From Amycolatopsis thermoflava N1165 (GTDB lineage: Bacteria; Actinomycetota; Actinomycetes; Mycobacteriales; Pseudonocardiaceae): a stretch of 64,000 nt of DNA. A program made the position numbers and the translations under genes. Below, in pieces: positions 1 through 7,907 of this stretch (within the stretch, counting starts at the first letter, position 1; every line of letters begins with the position of its first letter). The notes under the pieces were generated by a model. That model did no database searches, was not told the DNA's origin, and saw nothing but the letters and a program-made list of their open reading frames with translations. The stretch covers positions 5,934,360 through 5,998,359 of the forward strand of contig NZ_KI421511.1 of assembly GCF_000473265.1 (NCBI RefSeq), given 5' to 3'.

Positions 1-195
1 CGGGCCCATCAGCCCGTGGTGCGCGAGGACCGCGTTGACCTGCTGGTCGATGATCCGCTGGGCGGTCTCGTCGTACCAGGTCGGTGTGGGCGACAGCGTG
101 TTGTGCGGTTCCGCACCCCGGCGCTGCAGCAGGTTGAGCAGCGTCGGGGTGGTGATCGTCAGCGGCCGGTTCACCGGCATCGTCCCGGGCCTCAT
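1..195 (-). CDS. EspG-like ESX secretion-associated protein (N-terminal 65 residues, cut by window edge)
   Basis: The reading frame enters from the left edge, so only the first 65 residues are present. It starts MRPGTMPVNRPLTIT and continues with a stretch rich in Leu, Arg and Pro, without signal peptide or membrane segment. The ATG overlaps the stop codon of the upstream PPE-like gene as ATGA, which indicates translational coupling and fixes the start. EspG proteins are cytosolic chaperones for PE/PPE-type substrates of type VII secretion, and a gene of this type commonly follows a PPE-like gene in Pseudonocardiaceae. The call rests mainly on position and general N-terminal style, because no decisive motif lies in the visible part. 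A second ATG six codons in (position 180) is possible. Confidence 0.5.
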   Translation of the reverse strand, partial: MRPGTMPVNRPLTITTPTLLNLLQRRGAEPHNTLSPTPTWYDETAQRIIDQQVNAVLAHHGLMGP

Positions 196-1469
196 TCGCC
201 GATGACGGGCGGAGCCGTCAGCTCGTCGGTCCCGAACAGCTCGTTCGGGTCGTCACCCACCATGTACTTGTTCTGGTGCTCTTCGTCTTCCTCGCCGTTG
301 CCGTGACCGCCGCGGCCGCCCATGCCCGGCGCACCGGCCATGCCCGCGCGGCCCGCGCCACGGCCGGATCGCCCGCCCGCGCCACCGGCGCCCGCGCCAC
401 CAGCCCCGGCGCCCGTGCCCGCCGTCGCGCCCGTGCCGATCCCGGCGCCCGGCCCGAACCCGGCTCCGAACCCGGAAGCGCCGACACCGCCGCCGCCGGC
501 ACCGGCGCCGCCCGCGCCGGCCCCGCCACCGGGGCCGAACCCGCTGGTGGAGGTCGGCGTGTAGCCCGCCGCCGTGGTCCCGTCGAAGGCCGGGTTGTAC
601 CCGCCCGAACCGGTGCCCGGCGTGAAGCCGGCCGGGGTCGGGGTCTTCGGGACGGTCGCCGACGGGTTGGTGGAGTTGAACTGCGGCAGGTCACCGGTGC
701 TCGCCGGCTTGAAGTCGCCCGGCATGCCCGACGCGCTGGGCATGTTCCCGGCGCCGCCGACCCCGCCGGGCACACCGCCCGGAACGCCGCCGCCGGAGAA
801 GACGTTGCCCTGCCACGCGGTGTACTGCGGCATCCCGCCCGCGTTGTTCATGCTGGCCTGGTAGTAGGCGTTGAACGCGTCGACGTTCGCCTTGCCTCGC
901 TGGTTGTACTGCTCGATCTGGTCGTCGACGTCGGACAACGGGTTGATGCCGTCGAGGAAGTTGCCGTCCGGCGGCTGCGCAGGCACCTCCTGGACCTTGG
1001 ACTTCACGGTGTCGAAAGCCGTGGCCTGGTCGTTGAGGTAGGTGTGGCTCTTGCCGAGGTTCGTGGCCGAGTCCTGCAACCAGATGCCCAGCGGGTGCGC
1101 GCCTGCCTGCGCCTGACCGGATGCCATGCCCTTCCAGGCGTTGTCCATCAGGTCGTTGATCTGCTGGATGAGCCGCCCGCGCTCCTCGTGCACGCTCTTC
1201 AGGCTGTTCGCCGCGTTCGCGGCGGTCACCAGCGAGGTCGCGTTGCCCGGGCTGATCTGCTCCCAGATCTGCCGCGCGTCGATGGTGCGGCCGGCGATGT
1301 TCGCCTCGTGGTGTTCCGCCTCGGGCGTGCTCATCAGGCCGACGAGACCGCCGACGACCGCGCCGACGCCGGCGCCGACCGCCGTGCCGACACCCGGGAC
1401 GACCGAGCCGACCGCCGCGCCGACGGCCGCGCCCGTCGCGACGCGCCCGACCGTGTAGTCGTCAACCAT
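192..1469 (-). CDS. PPE-like type VII secretion substrate with glycine-rich tail
   Basis: 425 residues. The first ~45 residues are a Gly/Ala/Val-rich hydrophobic stretch, residues ~55-215 form a helical region typical of PPE/WXG-type ESX substrates (WEQISPGNA, NAWKGMASGQAQ, polar helices with regular spacing), and residues ~220-385 are low-complexity Gly/Ala/Pro/Thr. The protein ends in an acidic tail with DDPNELFGTDELTAPPVIGE, a C-terminus style I associate with Pseudonocardiaceae PPE-domain proteins. A good Shine-Dalgarno (GGAGGGG) lies just before the ATG. It sits between a DUF3558 lipoprotein and an EspG-like gene, which fits an ESX-linked envelope cluster. Function beyond secretion or surface display is unknown. 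Confidence 0.7.
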   Translation of the reverse strand: MVDDYTVGRVATGAAVGAAVGSVVPGVGTAVGAGVGAVVGGLVGLMSTPEAEHHEANIAGRTIDARQIWEQISPGNATSLVTAANAANSLKSVHEERGRLIQQINDLMDNAWKGMASGQAQAGAHPLGIWLQDSATNLGKSHTYLNDQATAFDTVKSKVQEVPAQPPDGNFLDGINPLSDVDDQIEQYNQRGKANVDAFNAYYQASMNNAGGMPQYTAWQGNVFSGGGVPGGVPGGVGGAGNMPSASGMPGDFKPASTGDLPQFNSTNPSATVPKTPTPAGFTPGTGSGGYNPAFDGTTAAGYTPTSTSGFGPGGGAGAGGAGAGGGGVGASGFGAGFGPGAGIGTGATAGTGAGAGGAGAGGAGGRSGRGAGRAGMAGAPGMGGRGGHGNGEEDEEHQNKYMVGDDPNELFGTDELTAPPVIGE

Positions 1470-1499
1470 GGCTCCACCCCTCCTGCTGCCGAATCTGCA

Positions 1500-2070
1500 T
1501 CACGCGTCCCCCTTCAGGTGCTGAACCATCGCGACGGCGACCTCTTCGACGATGGGACAAGGATTCGTGGCGTTGGGACCGACGAGGATGCTCGACGTGA
1601 CCCCGACCGCCAGTTGGTCGGTGACGCCGACCCACAACGCGCACGAGCCGTTGGGCCGGAGGTCGGCGTTGTCCGCGTACACGGCCGGGTAGCCGGCGAC
1701 GGTCGTCGGTTCGAAGTACTTCGACGCTCCCCTGGTGGCGTAGACCCCGGTCAGGCCGTTGTCCTGCACGGCGAGCGGCGAGATGAAGATCTTGTTGGCG
1801 TCGTGCGCGGCCGACTGCCACTGGCACCGCGAACCGGTCTGGCCCGGGATGACTTCGCCCGGGGTGGCGAGGCCGATGGCGCTCGCCTGGCCGTCCGACA
1901 GGCCCGCGCACGGGTTGCCGGTCAGCGCGTCGGCGGCCAGCGGGGCGGGCACCCGCAGCGACGGGTATCGACGGGGCGGTGCTTGGTGCGGCGGTGCCCC
2001 CGCTCGACGAGCAGCCGGTGAGGAGTGCGGCGGCAGCCACGGTGGCGGCCGCCAGGCACGTGCGGATCAT
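1500..2070 (-). pseudogene. DUF3558 family lipoprotein, split by a one-base frameshift
   Basis: The ATG at 2070 opens a clear lipoprotein signal peptide, MIRTCLAAATVAAAALLTGC, with a lipobox LTGC followed by a Ser/Thr/Ala linker. The mature DUF3558 domain (NPCAGLSDGQASAIGL, later SCALWVGVTD and PCPIVEEVAVAMV) lies in a different frame and runs to 1500. Removing one base between about 1955 and 2010, for example in the CCCC run near 1975 or the G5 run near 1998, joins both parts into one normal lipoprotein of about 189 residues. The mature frame alone can only start at an internal GTG (1952) without a signal, which is implausible for a family exported to the membrane. Either a sequencing indel or a recent frameshift explains this. 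Four-gene cluster context with EspC-, PPE- and EspG-like genes. Confidence 0.72.
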
Positions 2071-2072
2071 GC

Positions 2073-2465
2073 TCAGACTTCCCGGTACCGGCCCACCGAC
2101 TGGTGCGTATCGGCCTCTTGCTCTTCGACGATGCCCGCGGCCTTCTCCAGCGCCGCGATGTAGTTGTGGACGTAGTCGACCATCCGCTGGTGCTGCAGCA
2201 GGAGGGTCTCGCCGGAGGCCTTGGCCGCCTTGTTGACGAAGTCGCCGCTGGCGAACTCCTTGCCGGGGGGCGCGACGCGCGCGACCGCCTGCGCGTTCGC
2301 CAGGTCCGTCTGGAGGTCGTCGCGCAGCTCTTTCCACTTGCTGATCACGCCGCGCACCTCGTCCGGGGAGAACTGGTACCCGCCCGGGCTGCCGTTGCCG
2401 CCCACCTGGATCGGTGCCGGTGGCGGCACCTCCGTGAGCCTGTCGGTCGGCTTCTCACCGGTCAT
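2073..2465 (-). CDS. Small EspC/WXG100-like protein of the ESX cluster
   Basis: 130 residues, mainly helical and polar, with a Pro-rich N-terminus (TEVPPPAPIQVGGNG) and two predicted helices, ~35-65 (FSPDEVRGVISKWKELRDDL) and ~80-120 (LLLQHQRMVDYVHNYIAALE). There is no signal peptide, as is usual for WXG100/EspC-type type VII substrates that fold as helical hairpins. It is the first gene of the cluster, and its TGA is two bases from the ATG of the DUF3558 lipoprotein. I infer a secreted or partner role with the PPE-like protein; no enzyme motif is present. Confidence 0.55.
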   Translation of the reverse strand: MTGEKPTDRLTEVPPPAPIQVGGNGSPGGYQFSPDEVRGVISKWKELRDDLQTDLANAQAVARVAPPGKEFASGDFVNKAAKASGETLLLQHQRMVDYVHNYIAALEKAAGIVEEQEADTHQSVGRYREV

Positions 2466-2552
2466 CGCCAGGAACCCCCTACGTTCTCGCCGGTCCGCGT
2501 TGATCGCCCGGATTGGATGCTAGCGCAGGCCACCTGGTTCCGGGCTCGAACA

Positions 2553-2597
2553 GCAAAAACCGGGCAGGCCCCGCAACCTGCGGAAACCTGCCCGGTT
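2553..2597 (-). terminator. Intrinsic terminator of the rpsF operon
   Basis: Perfect 11-bp inverted repeat AACCGGGCAGG (2558-2568) and CCTGCCCGGTT (2587-2597) with an 18-nt loop. Read on the minus strand the stem ends in five T residues, so it is a good rho-independent terminator 15 bp downstream of rplI. Confidence 0.85.
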
Positions 2598-2611
2598 CTC
2601 GGTTCGACGAC

Positions 2612-3070
2612 CTACTGGCCCGCCTTCACCTCGAGGCGGACCGAGGCCTGCACCTCGGGGTGCAGGCGCGCGTTCACCACGTGCTTGCCGACGGTCTTGA
2701 TGTGCCCGTCGGTCTCCAGGACGCGCTTGTCGAGCAGCGGGCCGCCCGCCGCCTTGATCGCGTTCGCGATGTCGGCGGTGGTGACCGAGCCGAAGAGCTT
2801 CTTCGAGCCCTCGGCGGCCTTCGCGGTCAGCTCGACGGTGCCGAGACCCTCCAGCGCGGCCTTGACCTCACGAGCGTGGTCGAGGTCGCGGATGCGGCGG
2901 GACTCCTGCGCGCGACGGATGGTCTGCACGTTCTTCTCGGCGCCCTTGGTGGCCTGGATGGCGTAACCGCGGGGCAGCAGGAAGTTGCGCGCGTAGCCGT
3001 CCTTGACCTCGACGATGTCGCCGGGGCCGCCGAGGTTCGCCACGTCAGTGGTGAGGATGATCTTCGCCAT
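2612..3070 (-). CDS. rplI: 50S ribosomal protein L9
   Basis: 152 residues, the usual bacterial L9 length. The N-terminal RNA-binding domain is clear (MAKIILTTDVANLGGPGDIV, then DGYARNFLLPRGYA), followed by the long connecting helix and the C-terminal domain (SKKLFGSVTTADIANAI). L9 binds 23S rRNA near the L1 stalk and helps maintain reading frame. It is the last gene of the rpsF-ssb-rpsR-rplI operon, 14 bp after rpsR, and is followed by a strong terminator. The ATG start has a Shine-Dalgarno (GGAGGGACC) before it. Confidence 0.97.
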   Translation of the reverse strand: MAKIILTTDVANLGGPGDIVEVKDGYARNFLLPRGYAIQATKGAEKNVQTIRRAQESRRIRDLDHAREVKAALEGLGTVELTAKAAEGSKKLFGSVTTADIANAIKAAGGPLLDKRVLETDGHIKTVGKHVVNARLHPEVQASVRLEVKAGQ

Positions 3071-3084
3071 GATGTGGTCCCTCC

Positions 3085-3333
3085 TCAGCGCGCGGTCGAG
3101 GTGTAGGGCAGCAGCGCCATCTCGCGGGAGTTCTTGACCGCGGTGGCGATGTCGCGCTGGTGCTGGCTGCAGTTGCCGGTCACCCGGCGGGCACGGATCT
3201 TGCCGCGGTCGGAGATGTACTTCCGCAGCAGGTTGGTGTCCTTGTAGTCGATGAGTTCCGGGTGGCCCTTCTGCTCGGCCTTGCAGAACACGCAGACCTT
3301 CTTCTTGGGCTTGCGGATGGGTGGCTTGGCCAC
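3085..3333 (-). CDS. rpsR: 30S ribosomal protein S18, zinc-binding form
   Basis: 82 residues, normal for S18. It has the conserved core [19 protein letters not shown] and the C-terminal TSTAR. The N-terminal CVFC pair and a later Cys (GNCSQHQ) mark the cysteine-containing, probably zinc-binding (C+) S18 type; actinobacteria often also carry a zinc-independent paralogue elsewhere. S18 forms a heterodimer with S6 on the 30S platform. The gene lies between ssb and rplI in the standard order. Confidence 0.97.
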   Translation of the reverse strand: MAKPPIRKPKKKVCVFCKAEQKGHPELIDYKDTNLLRKYISDRGKIRARRVTGNCSQHQRDIATAVKNSREMALLPYTSTAR

Positions 3334-3368
3334 GGTGATGCTCCTGGGAATTCAGTACGAGTGGTTGG

Positions 3369-3860
3369 TCAGAAGGGGGGCTCGTCGGCGAAACCGCCGC
3401 TGTCGCCCGCAGGCGGGGCGGAACCCCACGGGTCGTCGGCGGGGGCACCACCGCCGGTGTTCCCGCCGTAGCCGCCGCCACCGCCGCCGCTGCCGCGGCT
3501 GACCTTGTTCACCTTGGCGGTGGCGTAGCGCAGCGACGGACCGATCTCGTCGACCTCGAGCTCGACGACGGTCCGCTTCTCGCCTTCCTTGGTTTCGAAC
3601 GACCGCTGCTTGAGGCGGCCCTGCACGACGACGCGGGCACCGCGCGTCAGGCTCTCCGCGACGTTCTCCGCCGCCTGCCGCCAGATGTTGCAGCGCAGGA
3701 ACAGCGCCTCGCCGTCCTTCCACTCGCCGGACTGGCGGTCGAAGGTGCGCGGCGTGGACGCGACGGTGAAGTTCGCGACGGCGGCGCCGGACGGGGTGAA
3801 CCGCAGCTCGGGGTCGGACGTCAGGTTGCCGACCACGGTGATGACGGTGTCTCCAGCCAT
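3369..3860 (-). CDS. ssb: Single-stranded DNA-binding protein
   Basis: 163 residues. The N-terminal OB fold (about 1-110) shows the usual [20 protein letters not shown] opening, [24 protein letters not shown] and [15 protein letters not shown] glycine-rich flexible linker follows, then the acidic tip DEPPF that recruits replication and repair partners. SSB coats single-stranded DNA during replication, recombination and repair. Its position between rpsF and rpsR is the typical actinobacterial arrangement and co-expresses it with ribosomal proteins. Confidence 0.97.
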   Translation of the reverse strand: MAGDTVITVVGNLTSDPELRFTPSGAAVANFTVASTPRTFDRQSGEWKDGEALFLRCNIWRQAAENVAESLTRGARVVVQGRLKQRSFETKEGEKRTVVELEVDEIGPSLRYATAKVNKVSRGSGGGGGGYGGNTGGGAPADDPWGSAPPAGDSGGFADEPPF

Positions 3861-3872
3861 GGGCTATCCGCC

Positions 3873-4196
3873 TCAGGCCTTCGCCGCGGCCTTGGCGGCC
3901 TTGCGCGGGACCGGCTTGCGGACGACCTTGGTGCGGAGCACGGTCTCCTGCAGCGACAGCTGCCGGTCGAGCTCCTTCACCGCGTCGGGCTCGCTGTTGA
4001 GGTCCAGCACGGCGTAGATGCCCTCGGCGTGCTTCTTGATCTCGTACGAGAGCCGGCGACGGCCCCACACGTCGACCTTCTCCACGCTTCCGCCGGACGT
4101 GCGGATGACGTTGAGGAACGTGTCCAGAGTCGGGGCGACCTTACGCTCGTCGAGCGTGGGGTCGAGGATGACCATCACCTCGTAATGGCGCGACAC
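3873..4196 (-). CDS. rpsF: 30S ribosomal protein S6
   Basis: 107 residues, S6 ferredoxin-like fold: [15 protein letters not shown] at the start, [19 protein letters not shown] and [10 protein letters not shown] in the middle, and an Ala/Lys-rich tail. I choose the GTG at 4196 because AGGAGG lies 9 bases upstream. The GTG at 4202 is also in frame but only 3 bases from the Shine-Dalgarno. First gene of the rpsF-ssb-rpsR-rplI operon. Its leader can fold to hide the Shine-Dalgarno (4206-4248), suggesting autoregulation by the S6:S18 dimer. Confidence 0.96.
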   Translation of the reverse strand: MSRHYEVMVILDPTLDERKVAPTLDTFLNVIRTSGGSVEKVDVWGRRRLSYEIKKHAEGIYAVLDLNSEPDAVKELDRQLSLQETVLRTKVVRKPVPRKAAKAAAKA

Positions 4197-4205
4197 AACC
4201 ACTCA

Positions 4206-4248
4206 CCTCCTGTGGGCTTCACGGCCACGGGCTTTCCGTGGCAGGAGG
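4206..4248 (-). promoter_or_regulatory. Structured rpsF leader, candidate S6:S18 autoregulatory element
   Basis: On the minus strand CCTCCT (4248-4243) pairs with AGGAGG (4211-4206), which is the rpsF Shine-Dalgarno itself. Inside lies a 7-bp hairpin GCCACGG-AAAGC-CCGTGGC (4242-4224). Eleven bases (4223-4213, GTGAAGCCCAC) bulge on the 3' side. Leaders bound by the S6:S18 complex upstream of rpsF are known in many bacteria and contain a hairpin with a bulge. The assignment to that family is inference, because I could not check the covariance model. Confidence 0.55.
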
Positions 4249-4263
4249 GTTTGTCAGTGGTCG

Positions 4264-4269
4264 AGTCTA
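4264..4269 (-). promoter_or_regulatory. Probable -10 element of the rpsF operon promoter
   Basis: TAGACT on the minus strand fits the actinobacterial TANNNT -10 pattern. A start about 7 bases downstream (near 4257) would give a leader of about 60 nt that contains the whole folded element at 4206-4248. No convincing -35 was seen. Confidence 0.4.
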
Positions 4270-4277
4270 CGGGGTGG

Positions 4278-5195
4278 CTACGACAGTTTGCGCAGCACCC
4301 AGGTCCGCACCAGCGCGGCGCTCACCCCGGCCAGCGCGACGACCGCCAGGAGCATCGGCAGCTGGACGTTGCCCGTGGCCGGCTCGCCGCCGATCGCGCT
4401 GGCGTTGCCCGCGTTGCGCACGTCCGCCTGGCCGCCGGCCGAGGTGGACTGGCCGCCCAGCACGCCGACCTGCGGCAGCGCCTGGTCGGGCAGCGTGGCC
4501 GAGGACGGGTAGAGCGCGCTCGGCGGCACCGCGGCGCCTGCCACGCCGGGCACGGCCGCCGGGATGTTGCCGTAGTTGCGCGGCGGGGCGGTGGCCGAGC
4601 CGGTGCCCGAGATGCCCGGGACGGTCGTGGCCGCCGGGGTGCCGGGCGCGGGTGCGGTCGTGCCGGGCTGCGAGGAGGGGAGGCCGGGCTGGGTGTAGTT
4701 GTTCGCGTAGGTGGTCAGACCGCAGTTGCCGGTGACCTTGTTCGTGATCGCGTCGAGGGTCTTCTTCTGCTGGTCGCCGCCGATGCCGAGGCCGACCGCG
4801 TACGGGTCGCCCGCGTTCTTCAGCGTGGTCGCGACGGCGGTGGCGATCGCGTCGCCCGCGATCGCGCCGCTGGCCGCGTTCGCCGGGATCTGGCCGACGG
4901 TGATCGCGCCGGCCTTGCTGACCGTGTCCGCCACCTTCTGCGGGTCCACGCCGTTGAGGTGCAGGAACCACTCCTGCTCCTGCGCGCCTGCCTTGACCAC
5001 GCCCGCGAGGTCCTTGCCCTGCACCGCGACGCTGTCGCTGAGGGCGCCGATCACAGTGCCGGTGCATGCCTGCGACAGCACGGTGCTCGCCGACGCGGTG
5101 CCCGCGGACAGCAGCGAACCGCCGACGATGGCCGCGGCGACGGCGGTGGCGGTGAGCGCTCTACGGGTGGTCTTCATCAGGCCGGTGTTGCGCAC
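4278..5195 (-). CDS. Secreted protein with C-terminal membrane anchor (paralogue 1 of 3)
   Basis: 305 residues. A Sec signal peptide (KTTRRALTATAVAAAI, cleavage near TASAS at about 36) is followed by a ~110-residue domain containing two Cys (QACTGT and GNCGLTT), a long Pro/Ala/Thr/Gly-rich region, and a C-terminal membrane helix LPMLLAVVALAGVSAALVR followed by the short basic tail TWVLRKLS. The arrangement predicts an extracytoplasmic protein held by its C-terminal helix without a sortase motif. GGAGGT lies 8 bases before the GTG start. It is the last of three adjacent paralogues (see 5267 and 6219). I do not recognise a named family, and function is unknown. Confidence 0.75.
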   Translation of the reverse strand: MRNTGLMKTTRRALTATAVAAAIVGGSLLSAGTASASTVLSQACTGTVIGALSDSVAVQGKDLAGVVKAGAQEQEWFLHLNGVDPQKVADTVSKAGAITVGQIPANAASGAIAGDAIATAVATTLKNAGDPYAVGLGIGGDQQKKTLDAITNKVTGNCGLTTYANNYTQPGLPSSQPGTTAPAPGTPAATTVPGISGTGSATAPPRNYGNIPAAVPGVAGAAVPPSALYPSSATLPDQALPQVGVLGGQSTSAGGQADVRNAGNASAIGGEPATGNVQLPMLLAVVALAGVSAALVRTWVLRKLS

Positions 5196-5266
5196 GAGCG
5201 CGGACCTCCAGTGATCGCAGGCGTGTGTCCCCGGAAGGGATTAACGACGAGCGGACCCAAAGGATA

Positions 5267-6139
5267 CTAAGCGGTAGCTCCGCGTAAGACCCACGAGCGT
5301 ACGAGAGCGGCGCTGACACCCGATAGAGCGACAACGGCGATGAGCATTGGTAGCGCGACGTTGCCGCCGCCGCCCGAGCCGCTCGGCAGCGCCTCGGCCT
5401 GGCCCGCGTTCTGCACCGCCTGGCCGGACTGCGCGGGCTGGCCGGACTGCGCGGGCTGGCCGAGCGCGCCGTACTGGGGCGCGTAACCGGGGATCTGGCC
5501 GCCGTAGCGCAGGCCTGGCGAGGGCGCCCACAGCGCGGACACCGCGAACGGCAGGCCCGCGTAGTTGCGCATCGGCGCGTACGCGCTGCCCGAGCCGAAC
5601 GGCAGGAAGTCGAAGGTGGACGGGTCGCCGGCCAGCACCGGGCTGGTCGACCCGGGAATCGCGGCCGGCGCGGCGCCCTCGGTGCGGCCGGGAGTGACTC
5701 CCGGCGGCGTCTGCTGGTTGCCGCCGCCCGGCGGGGTCTGCGGCTGCGGCTGGCTCCCGCCGCCCCCGCTGAGCGCCTTGCCCGTCTGGTCGACCGCGCC
5801 GGTCAGGCCGTTGGTGGTGCCCGCGACCGCGCCGTTGACCGCGCTCGCCGCCGGCGCCCCGACGACCGGCAGCGGTTCGACGACCGTGTCCACGACCTTG
5901 ACGGTGATCTGGCACAGCCCGCCGAGCAGGCCGCCGACGATCGAGGTCAGCCCGTCGGTGACGGTCTTCAGGCCGAGCGGGGTCTTGATGACGTCGCCGG
6001 GCTTGGCCGTCACCGTGTCGCCGCACTGGGCGCTGATCGTCTCCGCGCTCGCGGTCGCGGGCAGAGCGAGCGAGACCGATCCGGCCAGTGCGAAAGCGGC
6101 GGCGCCCACCGCGGCGGTCCTGCGTGTCCGACCCTGCAT
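5267..6139 (-). CDS. Secreted protein with C-terminal membrane anchor (paralogue 2 of 3)
   Basis: 290 residues from the ATG at 6139, which has GGAGGACGAAG directly upstream; longer in-frame starts lack a ribosome site. Signal peptide GRTRRTAAVGAAAFALAGS with a cut near TASAE, a short domain with paired Cys (AQCGDT, GGLCQIT), then a Pro/Gln/Gly-rich linker with a tandem AQSGQPAQSGQA repeat, and the C-terminal helix LPMLIAVVALSGVSAALVR with basic tail SWVLRGATA. The anchor is nearly identical to that of the neighbour at 4278, although the rest is diverged. An envelope role is inferred, with no enzyme motif. Confidence 0.75.
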   Translation of the reverse strand: MQGRTRRTAAVGAAAFALAGSVSLALPATASAETISAQCGDTVTAKPGDVIKTPLGLKTVTDGLTSIVGGLLGGLCQITVKVVDTVVEPLPVVGAPAASAVNGAVAGTTNGLTGAVDQTGKALSGGGGSQPQPQTPPGGGNQQTPPGVTPGRTEGAAPAAIPGSTSPVLAGDPSTFDFLPFGSGSAYAPMRNYAGLPFAVSALWAPSPGLRYGGQIPGYAPQYGALGQPAQSGQPAQSGQAVQNAGQAEALPSGSGGGGNVALPMLIAVVALSGVSAALVRSWVLRGATA

Positions 6140-6218
6140 CTTCGTCCTCCAGCGCGTCGCTACTGGTTCCAACGAAGCTAGGGCAGGTGCGTGACGCCCG
6201 CACCCCGGAACGTGACCG

Positions 6219-7028
6219 TCAGGCGCGGCGCATCCAGGCGCGGGTCAGCGCGGCGGCCACGACCGCGAGCGCGAACACCGCGATGATCAGCGGCAACCGG
6301 GCGGGCGCCGCCGCCGACGGCATCGCCTCGGCGGTGCCGGAGTTCTGCGTGACCAGCGGCGGCTCCGTCCCAGCCGGTGGGACGAGCCCCGGCGCGGCGG
6401 GCGGGACGACGCCGGGCTGGATCAGCGCCGACAGCGGTGGCGTCAGCGGGGCGATCCCGGACCCGGCAGGCAAGCCGCCGACGACGAACGACGCGGGCAC
6501 GATCCCGCCGTTCGCGGCCGGGAGCGTGGGCGCCGGGGTCACGCCCTGGCCGGGCTGGGGTGCGCCGGGCGCGGGCTCGCCGGGGGCGGGTTGGCCGGGC
6601 GCGGGGCTGGACGGCGGGTCGAGCGGCTCACCGGCGACGACGCTCTGGGTGGCCGCGGACAGCGTGTTCACCGTGCCCTGCACGCCGGGGCACAGCTGCT
6701 CGGCCGCCAGGTCGCCGACGACGGGCGCGTCCCCGACACCCAGCGCCTTCGCCAGGTCCGCGACCGGCAGCGCCAGCAGCGGGTCGCGCTGGTCCGGGCC
6801 GGTTGGCGCGGCCTCGCTGCCGGTGCCGACGGTGAGCACACCGGGCCGGTCGAGCGGGGCGCCGACGTCGAGGGTGAGGGCATCGCCCGGCTCGTCCCGC
6901 AGGGTCGCCCCGCAGCTGCCGGCCAGCGCGGGATCGGCCTCCTCGGCGAACGCGCCCGGCGCGGCCAACGTGGCCGACAGCGCCAGCACGAACCCGGCCA
7001 CCCCGGCACGGCGTGCGGTCTTCCCCAT
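6219..7028 (-). CDS. Secreted protein with C-terminal membrane anchor (paralogue 3 of 3)
   Basis: 269 residues. Signal peptide GKTARRAGVAGFVLALSAT, cleavage near AFAEE (about 28). The mature part has a Cys pair (GSCGATL and EQLCPGV), a region rich in Val/Asp/Leu, then tandem Pro-rich PGEPAPGAPQPGQG-like repeats and a C-terminal helix LPLIIAVFALAVVAAALTR with tail AWMRRA. Same architecture as the two downstream genes. It is the most divergent copy and probably the first gene of the unit, transcribed away from nfo. Confidence 0.72.
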   Translation of the reverse strand: MGKTARRAGVAGFVLALSATLAAPGAFAEEADPALAGSCGATLRDEPGDALTLDVGAPLDRPGVLTVGTGSEAAPTGPDQRDPLLALPVADLAKALGVGDAPVVGDLAAEQLCPGVQGTVNTLSAATQSVVAGEPLDPPSSPAPGQPAPGEPAPGAPQPGQGVTPAPTLPAANGGIVPASFVVGGLPAGSGIAPLTPPLSALIQPGVVPPAAPGLVPPAGTEPPLVTQNSGTAEAMPSAAAPARLPLIIAVFALAVVAAALTRAWMRRA

Positions 7029-7124
7029 GAGTCCCCCTCAGGTGTCACGGACCGCGCTCACGGTACTTCATAGCGTTCCCGAGGTTGGCGAGAACCGAGC
7101 CGATTCCGCCGGTAGCGTGGCCCC

Positions 7125-7898
7125 ATGCAGATCGGTGCGCACGTCCGTGACGACGACCCGCTGACCGCGGCCGGGGAGCGCTCGGCCGACGTGGTGCAGT
7201 TCTTCCTGGCCGACCCCCAGGGCTGGAAGAAGCCCGTCGCCCAGCCGCCGCGGGCGGACATCGAGGCGGCCGGGGTGGAGGTGTTCATCCACTCCCCCTA
7301 CATCGTCAACGTGGCCTCGCTGAACAACCGGATCCGCATCCCGTCGCGCAAGCTGGCCGCCCAGCACGCGGCCGCCGCGGCCGAGATCGGCGCGAAGGGC
7401 CTGATCGTGCACGGCGGTCACGTCGGCCGCGGCGAGGACGTCGCGGAGGGCCTGGCGAACTGGCGCAAGCTGTTCGAACGGCAGGCGGCCGACGGCGGTT
7501 TCGCGGTGCCGATCCTGATCGAGAACACCGCGGGCGGCGCCGGCGCGATGGCGCGCGAGATGGACGTGCTGGCGCGGCTGTGGGACGAGGTGGCCGAGTT
7601 CGGCGCCGGGTTCTGCCTGGACACCTGCCACGCGTTCGCCGCGGGCTGGGAGCTGGACGACGTGGTCGAGAAGGTCATGTCGATCACCGGCCGCATCGAC
7701 CTGGTGCACCTGAACAACTCGCGCGACGAGTTCGGGTCCGGGCGGGACCACCACGCGAACGTGGTGCACGGCGGCGGCACGATCGACCCGGAGGCGCTGG
7801 TGGCCGTCGCGGCGGCCGCGGGCGCGCCCGTGGTGGTCGAGACCCCGGCCGACGGCCAGGCCGACGACATCGCCTACCTGCGGGAAAAGCTCGGCTGA
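7125..7898 (+). CDS. nfo: Deoxyribonuclease IV (apurinic/apyrimidinic endonuclease)
   Basis: 257 residues, a TIM-barrel zinc endonuclease of the Nfo family that cuts the backbone 5' of abasic sites in base excision repair. Family metal ligands are visible: His56 (FIHSPYIVN), His96/His99 (VHGGHVG), Glu133 (ILIENTAGG), Asp166 and His169 (CLDTCHAFAAG), His195 (VHLNNSRDEFGSG), His210 (DHHANVVHGG) and Glu239 (VVVETPAD). The ATG opens MQIGAHVR as in other actinobacterial members. Monocistronic, divergent from the anchored secreted proteins. Confidence 0.95.
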   Translation: MQIGAHVRDDDPLTAAGERSADVVQFFLADPQGWKKPVAQPPRADIEAAGVEVFIHSPYIVNVASLNNRIRIPSRKLAAQHAAAAAEIGAKGLIVHGGHVGRGEDVAEGLANWRKLFERQAADGGFAVPILIENTAGGAGAMAREMDVLARLWDEVAEFGAGFCLDTCHAFAAGWELDDVVEKVMSITGRIDLVHLNNSRDEFGSGRDHHANVVHGGGTIDPEALVAVAAAAGAPVVVETPADGQADDIAYLREKLG

Positions 7899-7907
7899 CC
7901 CGTCGCG

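Noticed and set aside
276..2021. Long plus-strand open frame opposite the PPE-like gene
   Set aside because: Arg/Ala-rich composition typical of antisense frames in GC-rich DNA; the minus-strand genes have ribosome sites and family motifs.
1462..2337. Long minus-strand frame overlapping the DUF3558 gene
   Set aside because: Only its central part (lipoprotein signal, 2070 to about 1975) is real; the rest is out of frame with two neighbouring genes.
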